Below, one piece after another: positions 46,231-57,120 of a stretch of 64,000 nucleotides of DNA; the stretch's first letter is position 1; every line of letters starts with the position of its first letter. The DNA lies in the NCBI GenBank assembly GCA_019671135.1, contig JAHRHY010000007.1, positions 62,001-126,000 on the forward strand, read 5' to 3'. Both the position numbers and the translations under genes were made by a program. The notes beneath the pieces are model-generated. The model was not told the DNA's origin and searched no databases. It saw only the letters and a list, made by a program, of their open reading frames with translations. The stretch comes from Linnemannia hyalina (lineage: Eukaryota > Mortierellomycota > Mortierellomycetes > Mortierellales > Mortierellaceae).

Positions 46231-49200
46231 CTAAGACACTCCATCGTCAGGGTTCATGACTCTCAGACGAGGATGACTAGGATCATCCAGACCCCGGAAA
46301 CTCGCCAAACTACCCGAATGCACCTGTCGATGTCCACGGAAATGTCCATGTCCACCCTGTTCGCCACGCGATATCGCCCCTTGCTCATCTCCTGACAATT
46401 CTTCAATTGCTCCATTAGTCTCCTCACCAAAAGATTCCGAGCGATGTCCAACCCCAACGACACCTTTCAACAGCGCTCGACTCCATCGTCGCTCATTCCC
46501 AGAAGCAAGGCCAGGCACAGGCATCGAACTCTCATACCCATTCCCTCCACCAACCATCAAATCCACATCCCTGTGAGGATGACCTTCTTCAATACACGAC
46601 AAGGACGTCGGTCTGGTCACTTGGTGTTGTTGTTGGTCTCGGATCGCTTTCACATAGGGTGTCGACAAGCGTTTGAAATGGTCCTTCAGCAGGTTTCCTG
46701 ACAACTTGCCCATCGTACTACTGTTACTTCCTTCTCCTCCAGTTCCCGCTGCTGCTGCCGTAGACGAAGAAGAAACGATGACGACGGCGACTTCACTGTC
46801 AGCAATACTCTCTTGATCTGATGATTCGTCTAGGACATGTGTCCGATACAACAGAGTCCTCGGATCTGCATCGACCACGTCTCTCCTTCCAACTCCTTGG
46901 CTTCCTGAGGAGTAACTGTGGGGTCTCCGATAATCCGACACTCCCACCACTGACGATCGATGTCCTTCTCCTGGTCCGGCTGAAGTGTGCATCGAGTGTC
47001 GCTGTTGCTGGTGGTTATGGTGGTGGTGCTGATGTTGATGCTTGTGATGATGGAGGTGTTCCAGTCGGTCCTGAAAGGGGTCGTCATTACAGTACTTGTA
47101 TGCACCGCTACCGCAATTGCTATTGCTATTGCCATTAGATATCGTAGTTGTGGGTTGGTCAAAGGGAGATCCACCTGGTCGGTGAGGATGTACCGATGTC
47201 CGGACGCCCTTACTATTTTTGGAATACACCACCACTGCTGGTCGCTGGACTCTTGTGGGAGGTGCTGCCGGCGCGGTGCCAGGACCGGGCGTGTAATCGA
47301 TCGGCAGATGGGGCAATTCTGCAGCATCACCTTCACACTCGTCCTGGTCAAAGTACTCTTCATACCGTTCGTTGCTATGGTGGTGCTGGTGTTGGCGGTA
47401 ATGGTATCCGTCGTTGTGTTGTTGTTGTTGTGGCTCAGGGCTTCGAATGCCGGAGTATCCTCCTCCCCACGTTGGTGTTGCAACAGTAGTAGATCCATAT
47501 GACCCACGGACAACGGGCACCGGGAGCATGACCGTGTTGTGGATCGCCTTCGATATGGTAGACTCACGTCGTGTTCCGCCTACCTCTCTAGCACTCATCG
47601 GCGTAGCAGCCACACCAGCAACCGTCGAAGCAGTACTCTGCCGCCGATCCACCATCCCCCCTCTATCCCTATCCGTCTGCGAATCGCTCATCATCGAGTT
47701 TCGATCATCATACATGTTACTCCCCCTCTGCTGATACACCCCTCCATGTCCCGCAGAAGGATGACTGACCCCACTCATCATCCGGCCCGTCATCGCACTA
47801 TTCATCGTACTATTGTTGTACGGTCCCGGACTTGGTCCTCCCTGCGTACTACCCCCGTTGGCGCCAAAGACAGACTCGACCCATGCTGCACGGACGCGTT
47901 CCCGTTTCCGTTTCTTGCTCAGGTAGATTAAGAACGCACAGATCCCGATCAGACATGCAACTGCCACCGAAATCGACGCGAAGGGGATCTTGGATGACGA
48001 TGACGATGAATTTTTGCCTGGGTACACATGAGAAAGGGAAATCAAGGTTAATTCAAATTGTCAACAAATGCAGGTACATTCTTAGAGTTTATACCACCAG
48101 AAAAAAAAGTTGCGTACCATGTCCGGAGAGGGCTTTTCCAGAGTTGCCAGGTTGGTCATCCTCTTCGCTACCATCCTCATCATCATCGCCATCATCATCA
48201 CCATCATCACCCTCTTCATCTACATCTCCGCCTATCATCACAAAACGAAGAAATATAAAATAAGCATTTCAGTATCACAAATCTCCAAAGAGTCTAGTTT
48301 CAAACAGTCATTCTTCCCCTGAATGCAAACCCATTCTTATACACATCCACACTGCCACGCAACTTACCATCATTGTTATCCTCATCATCATCGTCGCTTC
48401 CCTCTTCTTCAGAATCCTGATCATCGCCTAAAGATTTGCTCTTTTCTTCCTCAGATTTGGAATCGTGCCTGACTTCTGGGTGTAATGATCCTTTGGCCGT
48501 TGCTGTTGCTGTCGCCGTCCCCGGAGGTGAACCCTTCTTCTCTAGACTGTCTCCTGACACTAGTGATATTACTGGCGATACTACTGCTACTGCTGCTGAT
48601 GGTGAAGGAGGAGTAGCTGGTCCTGGAGCAAGAGAATTCCCGACCAACATAATATTCGCATACGCACCTCCGCCTACCCTTACTCCTCCACCTGCCAGAT
48701 CAACATCTTCAGCCACAAGGACAGACCCACACATCTCAAAAGGGTACCCCGCACAAGGCTTATCACACCACTTATCCTCGACCCTATTCGCGTCCGGTGG
48801 AGCCTGGTTCGAGCAGAAACACTCTGTCCCTGCCTCGACGACCGCATACATATATTGGCTGGTCTTACAGTAGTTTGAGCAAGCCCCCTTGGACATGTAG
48901 ATGTCCCTGTAGGGTGGGGTTAATCCTGGTAGCACTGGGAGGGTAGGGGAAGAGGAGGAAGGAGAGAGGCCGGAGGCGAAGCAGCCGAGGCTTAGTTGTG
49001 CGTGGGTGAGTGATGAGAGTGAGAAGGTCATGATGAGGAGTGTGACCAGGGTTTTTTTCCTGTTGTGCTTAGGTGACTGTTGCTGTTGTTGTATCGTCGT
49101 GTGATGAAGAGTTGTAAATAAGAGTGCGTGAGGAGGATGTTGAGTCGTGGTCGAGATTGAGGGAAATATGTTGATCGAGGGAATGATGGTCTTCCAGGGG

Positions 49201-49508
49201 TTGGATGAAAAGAGTATTGTGAAGGACGCGAAAAGAAAGGAGGAGGAAGGGATCGTAAGAGGGACTATTGTTGCAAAAAGTCTGAAGGGGTCGTTTCTGA
49301 TTGTTGTTCGTATTTGTGAATGTCTTGAGAGTCGACGTCGATGATGCCGGCGTTGTATGGGAGATGCTGCAAGGAAAGGGTATCGCTGCTGATCCTGTAG
49401 TTGGTGGTTGTGAGTGAGGAGAGGAGGAGGCGGAAAGGATACAAAAGTGTGGTCGCTGGAGGGTGTCCGTTTATGTAGTTGTCGGGGAGTGGGGGAGAAG
49501 AACAACAT
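46231..49508 (-). CDS. WSC-domain cell-wall integrity sensor
   Basis: Exons are 49508-48368, 48231-48118 and 48017-46231. The upstream-most in-frame ATG gives 1,013 aa. The WSC domain has the expected cysteines (LGCFASG ... GACSNYCKTSQYMYAVVEAGTECFCSNQ ... WCDKPCAGYPFEMCG). Next is a Ser/Thr/Pro-rich then acidic extracellular stalk, one membrane helix (FASISVAVACLIGICAFLIYL), a basic stop (KKRKRER) and a long cytoplasmic tail of about 560 residues with His/Gln runs. This is the architecture of Wsc1-type sensors, which report cell-wall stress to the Rho1-PKC pathway. The start is unsure. The next in-frame ATG at 49031 leaves only 12 residues before LSLGCF, and the hydrophobic core KKTLVTLLIMTFSLSSLTHA lies upstream of it. 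Confidence 0.8.
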
Positions 49509-49871
49509 TCAGCAGTGAACTTTCTCTCCTTGGAAAGAGAGCTAGAGTGTGAGTGAATGTGGCGAGAACGAGAAAAAGAGAGTTGAGGATGATGATGTGT
49601 GACAGAGAAGTGGAAAAGATAAAGGTGAGCACAAGGGTAGTGGTGTGAAGAAGGAGCTAGAGGATGTAAAGGTACAAGGAGTGACGATTGATACCTTGCA
49701 CCCGATACACACTGAGCATTGACCATTTCCGTCACAATCCATATCCAAAAAGGAGTTATTTCCAATGTCGAGTGAGCATTGACAAAGAATCGAAAGGAGT
49801 AAAGGAAACGAGGAGGAGTAACGAAAACTAGAATGTCAAACCATACCAGCAGAGAACGGGTCTGCTCTGTC

Positions 49872-49902
<31 letters not shown>

Positions 49903-50247
49903 GCGCCAACAGAAATTAAAGGGGGACATTTGTTTGCCATCAATAATAAGAGCTACAGCCCTCTCTCTCATTCTGCTGTGGGCCTAGCAAAAAGAAACGA
50001 GACAAACAGAATAAAAAATACAAGCCGCTTTATCCCCTAGTTTGTTTGTGGTGCAAATTTGCACCACATTTTTTTCGATTTATCCAGGTTTCCAATAAAA
50101 CGGGTTAGAAGACTACGTCGTGGGAGTGTCCTTGTCGTCTTCGTCACATTACATTCATCACTCTCGAATTCAGCTCTTTTTTTCTCATCATCATCCCGCA
50201 ACCCATTACCTTTTTTTTCTCACACATCGACTTCACCCTACTCACTC
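49509..50247. other. Intergenic: WSC upstream region and piggyBac flank
   Basis: This contains a (CAA)n run at about 49873-49900, the 22-bp palindrome at 50047-50068 and a CT-rich stretch before the piggyBac ATG. No gene is supported. Confidence 0.5.
50047..50068. repeat. Perfect 22-bp palindrome
   Basis: TGTGGTGCAAA is followed directly by its reverse complement with no spacer. It lies 180 bp upstream of the piggyBac transposase start. Confidence 0.9.
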
Positions 50248-51345
50248 ATGGACTCCAGTCTCGAGTTCCTCGGTTCCTTTGACGTTTCTGACTCTCAAGG
50301 CACCGTAGTAGCATCTGCGGAGGAGGTTGACGAGGCACAGGAGGAGGAGGAGGAGTTGTTGTTTTCGGTCCGTTGTCGTACTCGACCAACGCCTGGTACA
50401 GATAGCTCTGGGGACGAGGAGGAGGAGAAGGCAGGAGATGAAGGGGTGATAGATGCTTCAGCTCCACCGACAAAGAAAATCTTCTCCGACCCAGTATTGA
50501 CGGATTTGGCAGACAACACTAACGCATATGCAGCATCAAAAGGAGCCGGCACAGGAGAGGGATCGCGCCAATGGGTAAAGACCACACCTGACGAACTGCG
50601 CACATTCCTCGGCATCATTGTCTACATGGGCGTGTTCAGGCAGAACTCTGTCTCTGAGTATTGGTCAACCTTCCCTGAATGTCCTCAACACAACATCACT
50701 ACCTTCATGTCCCTCGTCCGCTTCGAACAACTGAAGCGTTTTTTTCATGTCTCCAACCCCAACGAGCCTGAGCAACATTGGTTCTCAAAAGTAGAGCCTG
50801 TGATAGATAGGTGCTTCGCTTCCTTTTCTTTTATTTAACGAAGAGAGTTACCACTCTTGCCCTCTGCTAGGCTATAAAAGCTAACCGCGACAATCGCCAG
50901 ACCCACTTCAGGTTCTTACCGTGTTCTGGATGGACAATAGACCTGTCTCCATACTCTTCACCGTCCATGCCCTCAGCCTCGGCGACAACGACTGATCCGT
51001 TGTCCAAGATCGCAGACGCCCTCGAGAGACAAGCGCCAGCGCAAAGTCAGTGCGGGCTGCTCATAAAGGACGTTCCATGGCGTTACTTCCCATCCCAAAA
51101 TCATCGATGACAACAACCACCACATGAACGGAGTCGACATTGCCGACCAGTTATGCAGCTACTATTCGACTCAGCTCAGGACTTATCGCGCATGGGCTCC
51201 GATCTTCTTCTGATTACTGGATACAACAATCATCAATGCGTACCTTATCAACAAACTCTTCGGCTCTTCCATGCATCAAAGGGAGTTCCGATAGTTCCTG
51301 GCTAAGGATCTGATAGTGTCCGCCAAATGTCGCGACACCCCTACC
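50248..51345 (+). pseudogene. PiggyBac transposase, internally deleted
   Basis: The intact 5' part (50248-50838, 196 aa) has an acidic N-terminus. It then has the start of the DDE_Tnp_1_7 domain: VKTTPDELRTFLGIIVYMGVFRQ, SVSEYWST, MSLVRFEQLKRFFHVSN and WFSKVEPVIDR. A stop follows where the catalytic core should continue. Downstream, separate frames recover FWMDNRPVSILFTVHALS (about 50930-50990) and NGVDIADQLCSYYSTQLRTYRAWAPIFF (about 51127-51210), the family's C-terminal catalytic-Asp region, with stops at about 51211 and 51291. The section between the two halves, including the first catalytic aspartates, is missing. No terminal inverted repeats or flanking TTAA pair could be fixed by eye. 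Confidence 0.85.
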
Positions 51346-51952
51346 TAAGTATCCCCTTATGTCTCGAAAAAATTCAAGGGACCAAACGATGAATTACTGA
51401 ACTACTCATGACTGGCTGCATCCTGTGCAGATAAAATAAACGAGAAGGCATAACACAAGCATATCCTCAACCCACCCAGCGAATCTGCTCTCTCTGCAAG
51501 GTCTTCTTTGCACCAAGAATGATTTAGGAGTATCATACGCGCCCTGAGTTTTAGAAAGGGTCCTGTGCCCGCGCCGATAGCGTTGCATCTCAGTGTCTGT
51601 CCACTGAGGCTGAAATGCATGGGATTGGTGCGAAAGAACCATCCTACCCCTTAATTCGCTCACCCCTAGCTCATAGCTCTGATGGTCACGGTGACTGAGT
51701 GAGCGGCTGAGGCTGAGTGAATAAAGACCACTAGCTTCTTTTTCACCGTTCTGCATCGCCTCGTGTCCCTTTCATTTAAACTGCCCCCTTCTCCCCCTTC
51801 TCCTAAACTGCCCCCCTTCTCAATTGAGCTTCAACAGACCTATGTAAGGCCGATGTTGAAAGTGATTGCGACCCGTGCTATTGAGAGAATCTATGAAATC
51901 AGACTCGCGCTAACCATCAACCTTCAATTGTGAATTACTTAGAATTACAGCA
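51346..51952. other. Spacer between piggyBac remnant and Fanzor gene
   Basis: The spacer contains two near-identical copies of AAACTGCCCCCTTCTC around 51777-51826. No gene is recognised. It may include the promoter of the gene at 51953. Confidence 0.45.
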
Positions 51953-52123
51953 ATGGGCATCACAAATCTCACCGGGTGGATCAAGGCGACAGACGGAGTG
52001 GAGGAAGATCTAACCAAGAAGAGATGTGAAGTAGATTTTGCGTCGATGTTTTTTGCGTTGGTGAACTCGCTGAGTTTCCATAAAACAGTGCAGTTCGCTG
52101 CAAAGTCCGCCCGATGTCAATTA

Positions 52124-52279
52124 TCTACTCACACAACAACATCGACACAGCAGGCTTCATCCGGCCCAGAGCGAGCAGCCGACGTCGATGGCGCGGGCAT
52201 GTCTACTCACACAACAACATCTACACGGCAGGCTTCATCCAGCCCAAAACGAGCAGCCGACGTCGACGATGCGGACACC
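52124..52279 (+). repeat. In-frame 78-bp tandem duplication in the fusion gene linker
   Basis: Two copies with period 78 bp start at 52124 and 52202. Each encodes 26 residues beginning STHTTTST and containing RAADVD. The copies have diverged at several positions, so this duplication is older than the perfect 13-bp one downstream. Confidence 0.88.
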
Positions 52280-52297
52280 GCCGACACTGCTTCCTCT

Positions 52298-52325
52298 AAC
52301 AAACGCCTCCGACAAACGCCTCCGA
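52298..52325 (+). repeat. Perfect 13-bp tandem duplication causing a frameshift
   Basis: AAACGCCTCCGAC occurs twice in a row at about 52300-52325. Its length (3n+1) shifts the frame. Reading through a single copy restores NKRLRPLQISSGSST and then VEDMQRLL. Confidence 0.9.
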
Positions 52326-55300
52326 CCCCTCCAAATCAGCTCCGGGTCGTCGACTCTCGTTGAAGACATGCAGCGATTGCTGGCAACACAGCCATCCCAG
52401 ATTCGGTTCGACGAGAGCGGCGCTCTGACCACAATCTGCGCCCAGGAAAAGGTCATTGTAAGTACCATAAATCATACCATCTGGAGAAAGCTAAATGGAT
52501 TGTACTGATCTGGAAAAAAGTTAAATGATTCATGCTATCTGGAGAAAAGCTAAATTGCTGTGACCAAAATAATAATTCGCTGTTTCCAATAGGATTTTCG
52601 ATCTGTCGGAGCCGCAATTGAGAAGATTCTCTCCTCACGATTGTCTAAGGACATTACAATGCTCCATATGGATGGTCTACGATCAATGGAGAAGGAATGG
52701 GCGCACGGCAAACGAGATCAGGCGCTGTCCAAGCAGTTGGAAACACTTGAACGAGATTACACGGAGGGCAAGCTGCACAACAAAAGACAGCTATACAAAC
52801 GCCTGAAGGCGTCGTACCGAGCACCACCGGAGGCATTGCGCGCCGTTTCGGAAGTACTGCGTCAGAGTGGATGGACGATTTGCCAATGTCTCAACCAAAG
52901 CGACACGTGCATTGCGCGGACAGTCAACAACGCTGCCGTACCCGGAGATATCCGAGTTATCACCAAGGACTCCGATCTCATGGCATTCGAGTCAATCATG
53001 TCCGTCACCATGCCAGTCAAGAACACTTGGACTACTTTCCACAAAGATGAGCTTCTGAACGAGCATGGCCTTCCGACCCCTGTACATCTAACGCTTGCCG
53101 CTCTGGTATCGAACAACGACTACACCAACGGAGTTTTTTTCCTATGGCTTGACATCCAATGTCGATACGATCCGTCAGTTCAAGATGACAGGTCTTGATG
53201 GAACGGTTGGCCAAGATCGAGTGGAGGTGGTTCGGATCTATGTTAGGCGCTACCTTGACATAATACACCAAAAGGCCCGTACAATCAAGGACTCAGCCAC
53301 CCAAAGCGCACGTCGTCGACTGCGATGCAATCCTAACCCAACGGTGAAGGCACACGACAAGGATCTGAGGAGGATCGAAACGGCCGATCGACAGCTGCGT
53401 GTAGATGTGACAGAATTCGGCCATGCTCTCAAGACATTCGTGCTTTGCGAGGAAACCACTCTGGACAACAACAGGATCAGCCCGGCGGCCGATACACACA
53501 CACGACTGATGGCCATAATTAAGGAAACATAATTCAACAAAGCCTACAATGATTGGCGTCGCTTTTCCGCGAGTCGGACGGGATCGTTGCCGCCTGGGCT
53601 GCTAGTAGATCCAGCTTCTCAGGGGGCGGCGACAGACGCAGAGGCAACGCCACCACCACTCCCAACGGCACCCAAGGCAGGATCAGCACCATATCCGCAA
53701 GCTACATCAGCGGGATCACCTTCCATCAGGCAGACGCATGGCCCAGCCGAACATCCACCATCGCACAAGCAAAAGATTAAAAAACAACGCCGACATGGTT
53801 CACGTGCCCTCCAGCGGCGACGACAGAAGTGGCGTCGTTCCAGGTATGTCTTTTCTCCTGGTATTTTTCTCCGCCTTGTCCAGCTATATACATATATTTC
53901 CACCTTAACACAACTCATTGCAAAATCGCATCTAGATTCCGCTCGCGCACAGACGTGCAAGATCGCTATGTGCCGGACACTGTTTTCCTAGAAAAGGCCA
54001 GCCCTGTTGATGTCGTGGAACTTTCAGGATTGAAGCCGTCGACCCCCCGTCCTTCAAAGCCCAAGGAGCAATCCCCCCGTATCGACCAAGTGCCTGCCCC
54101 CGCTGCCAAGAAGAAAAAGAAAAAACTCCTTGGCGAACCTAAAGGAATAGCTGGACCCAAGGCCTTGAAGAGAGCGTTCCAGTCTGTTTTCGCAACGGTC
54201 ACGCTCACGACTGGATCCCTGCAAGGCTGCCTAGGAAGATCAACCAATCTGTCGAAAGCAGAGGTTGCGCAGCTAACCCAACACGTGAGTTCGGCAGTCT
54301 CTACCGTCAATAGCGCCAAACACATTGTGTACAAGCTTATCGAGATGCGCATTCTACAGCCGCTGATCGAGACTGGACTGAACCAGGCAGAGGATGGACC
54401 GGACGAGAGCTTCCTAGAGAAGATCCTGGATTCCGATTGGGCGGAAAGGTTTGTCCAAAACCTACTGTCCTTCGTCTTGAGGAATTCCATTGTCCCCCAA
54501 GGACGTCCACCCGCGTCGGACAAGAGCAAGGATGCTGTCGCTGAAGCAATCTCGACGTTTAACGAGTTCAAGAAGACGCTGTGCCCAGGGTTCAAAGCCC
54601 TCAACTCAACGGATCTGGCTTTGAGTAATATCATCGCGGAACTTGCACCCAAGATCTGCCTAGATCAGAAACTGCATTACAGGAGAATACCGGAGACTCT
54701 TAGAACAAAGGTACCATCTATCCATATCCATTCAGTTTGTCAAATATTTTCAATGGGGTGTAAAACATATTTTAACACTCCTTTTGTTTATGCAATGCCA
54801 GCTCTCCAAGCTGTCCATTGATTGCGATGGTCTTCCTGAAATAGATCAAGATGGCACCGACGCTGGTGGTGATGCCGGGGCTGCTGACGTTAACGAGGGT
54901 GTGGACGACGACGACGCCCTCAAGCGATCCAAGAAGATCATTTTCAAGCCGGGTCATATTCAACTCTGCTGGCGATATTTCCTCCTCTTACCATCATCCA
55001 AGCGGCCCCGGTTCTGCACCCAGGCCAAAACGAGCGATTCCTTCATCGACATCAACGAGGAAGCATTGGTTGCGCTTCTCTGGGGAGAGAAGGCAGTTCA
55101 GTTGGACAACGTATGGGAGGACACCCGCTACACTCACAACTGGGCAGCGGCAAAACAGCGTTCTTCGTACGGAGAGGTGATCAAAGAACTATTCATCGGT
55201 GACCGAGATGTCATCAAGGAAGCCAGGAATAAGCAGCAGACGACATACGGGAAGAGGACAACAACCATGGCTGAGCGTGAGGAGGCCCATCCACACATCT

Positions 55301-56586
55301 ACGGACAGTTAGAGCTCGCACGGTATTTGACGAATAAGGTCAATTTTTTCCGAGAACGGCACAACGCCTCCCTCACGGCCCCGACACCACCGTTGCCATC
55401 ATCAACGCCATCGTCATCGACCACCGCCTCTTCCCACCCCACGTCAGCAGCCGCGTTCTTACCGCTACGCCCTCAACAACTATATCAGGACGGATGGCCA
55501 CCAGCTGCAGATTCTCGCGTATGACCTTACAAAACCCCGCCAATCCCCAAATTACAGTGAGTTTCTTTCTAGGATCGAGAAGCTTTATCCAACGCGGCAG
55601 CATCTTATCGACGCGTTTGGCGACGACCTGGATTCAGTCATTGTCGTCGGTATTGATCCCGGAGAGGTAGTGAGTGGTGCATTTTGTTTGACACTTCCCG
55701 GTGGAAAAGTCATCAATCTGCTGATCAAGAGGGCCTCCCTATACCAGCCTACTCTGGCCTTCCGAGATTGGGAACAGCATTGGAAAAGGCGACACCCAAC
55801 AGCTGGTCCAGGCGATGTTGTCGACTCATCCCTTTGGACACGGATTACCGACCTGGACAAGCTCACCACTCTCCCGTCTGTCCACGACCTAGAGAATTCT
55901 CTCCCCTCAACAAACTACGACACCTCGTTGGATGCTTTGACGGCAGCTCACAAGAAGTACTACGAGCAGGAACCGCTGATCCACGGGATTTACGCGTCAA
56001 GAGAATGGAAGGTAGCGGTTCACGAGCACAGAATGGCGAAAATGTCGGAGTTGGATCTGGCCGTCGCTGGCGTTTTGCGGATGGTGGATGAGGCATGTGA
56101 GGGCGTACCCGTCCACCAAAGAAAAGTTTTTTTTGCCCTGGGGAATGGAACCTTCCGGTCTGGCTTTAATCTCTCTTCGGTGCACACCACGTTTCTCAGA
56201 CGTCTTTTACAGCAGGTACGAAAGGCAAAAAAAAATTGTGAAAGGCATGGTTGTATCTTTTTGTCTTGATTGTGTGCACTCATGATGCCATGGCAAATCT
56301 ATGGAACACAATTTTATTATTCCTGCACCGATAGAGTGCTGCGCTCGGATACAAGGCTGCCCTGGTCGACGAGTATCTTACTTCCACCATGTGTCCAACA
56401 TGTGTGGTTGAGAACCGAGCCACCCGCCTCGCCAAGCCGTCGATGAGGACATGCGCCTGTGTTGAGTGCACTCGGTGGATTCACCGAGATGGAGTGGGGG
56501 CGCACAACATCGCTTTGATCGGAGAACAGTACCTCAAGTCTCTAGGACGGCCCGAGCCCCTTGCAAGACCCCCCAAACAAACCTAA

Positions 56587-56700
56587 CCTCTATAGATAGA
56601 AACTATAGTTTACATTATCCCCTTCTACGGATTAAGGGATAGCCCTATATTTGTCCAGCTGGACCAGACAAACAGGATCAGACCAGTACCCCTTTCCATC
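56587..56700 (+). ncRNA. Candidate guide-RNA-bearing 3' end of the Fanzor element
   Basis: Directly after the stop the sequence holds TATCCC ... GGGATA (6-bp stem, 14-nt loop, about 56618-56643) and then TTTGTC/GACAAA flanking a GTCCAGCTGGAC palindrome (about 56650-56672). In TnpB and Fanzor loci the guide RNA is encoded at or just past the 3' end of the nuclease. Position and hairpins are all that supports this; no transcript evidence is available. Confidence 0.25.
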
Positions 56701-57042
56701 TCTCCCGTTTACCTACGCCCACTTTACCATCCCTTGCCTTGTTTTGGCGCGCAAGAGGACAGCTCCAAGACGGGAGTGATAGTTCCAACTGAGAGCTGAC
56801 GTCTATCTCTTTCGAGACCACGATGGTACTAACGACACCTTGATCTCGATTTTCTCGCTCGGTGTTTTGGTTTTTCCTTCGACAGCCACAACACGCGCTA
56901 AGAACCATAGATGCCCAAGAGACGCCATAGAAATGTAGATTAACCACAGGAAAAGATAACTCCACGCGCGGGTTGGAAGTCTGTTCAAGATGTGGGCGAT
57001 GAGGGAGGGTACTAGACATGCATTCGATGGGCTAAAGACAAA

Positions 57043-57120
<78 letters not shown>

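Larger units (their letters stand above)
51953..56586 (+). pseudogene. XPG/FEN1-like nuclease fused to Fanzor (eukaryotic TnpB) nuclease
   Basis: Exons are 51953-52457, 52593-53843, 53936-54710, 54802-56215 and 56335-56586. The N-terminal domain is flap-nuclease-like: MGITNLTGWI, EVDFAS (D at 52034), HMDG (52671), VITKDSDLMAF (52968-52976) and SNNDYTNG (53118), matching most metal-binding acids of FEN1. After a basic Pro/Ala-rich linker comes a Fanzor: helical N-terminus, RuvC-I VVGIDPG (D at 55655), FALGNGTF, DEYLTSTMCPTC ... CACVEC zinc ribbon (E at 56371) and HRDGVGAHNIAL (RuvC-III D at 56488). Intron 53844-53935 joins the two parts in one frame. Lesions are a 13-bp duplication near 52300, an extra T in the T run near 53135, TAA at 53530 and an extra base near 55458. 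Net exon length without the three indels is 4,182 nt, about 1,393 codons. Confidence 0.85.

Noticed and set aside
49916..49940. TTAA followed by a G-rich run as left end of the piggyBac element
   Set aside because: No matching inverted copy with TTAA was found on the right side of the remnant, so the boundary cannot be supported.
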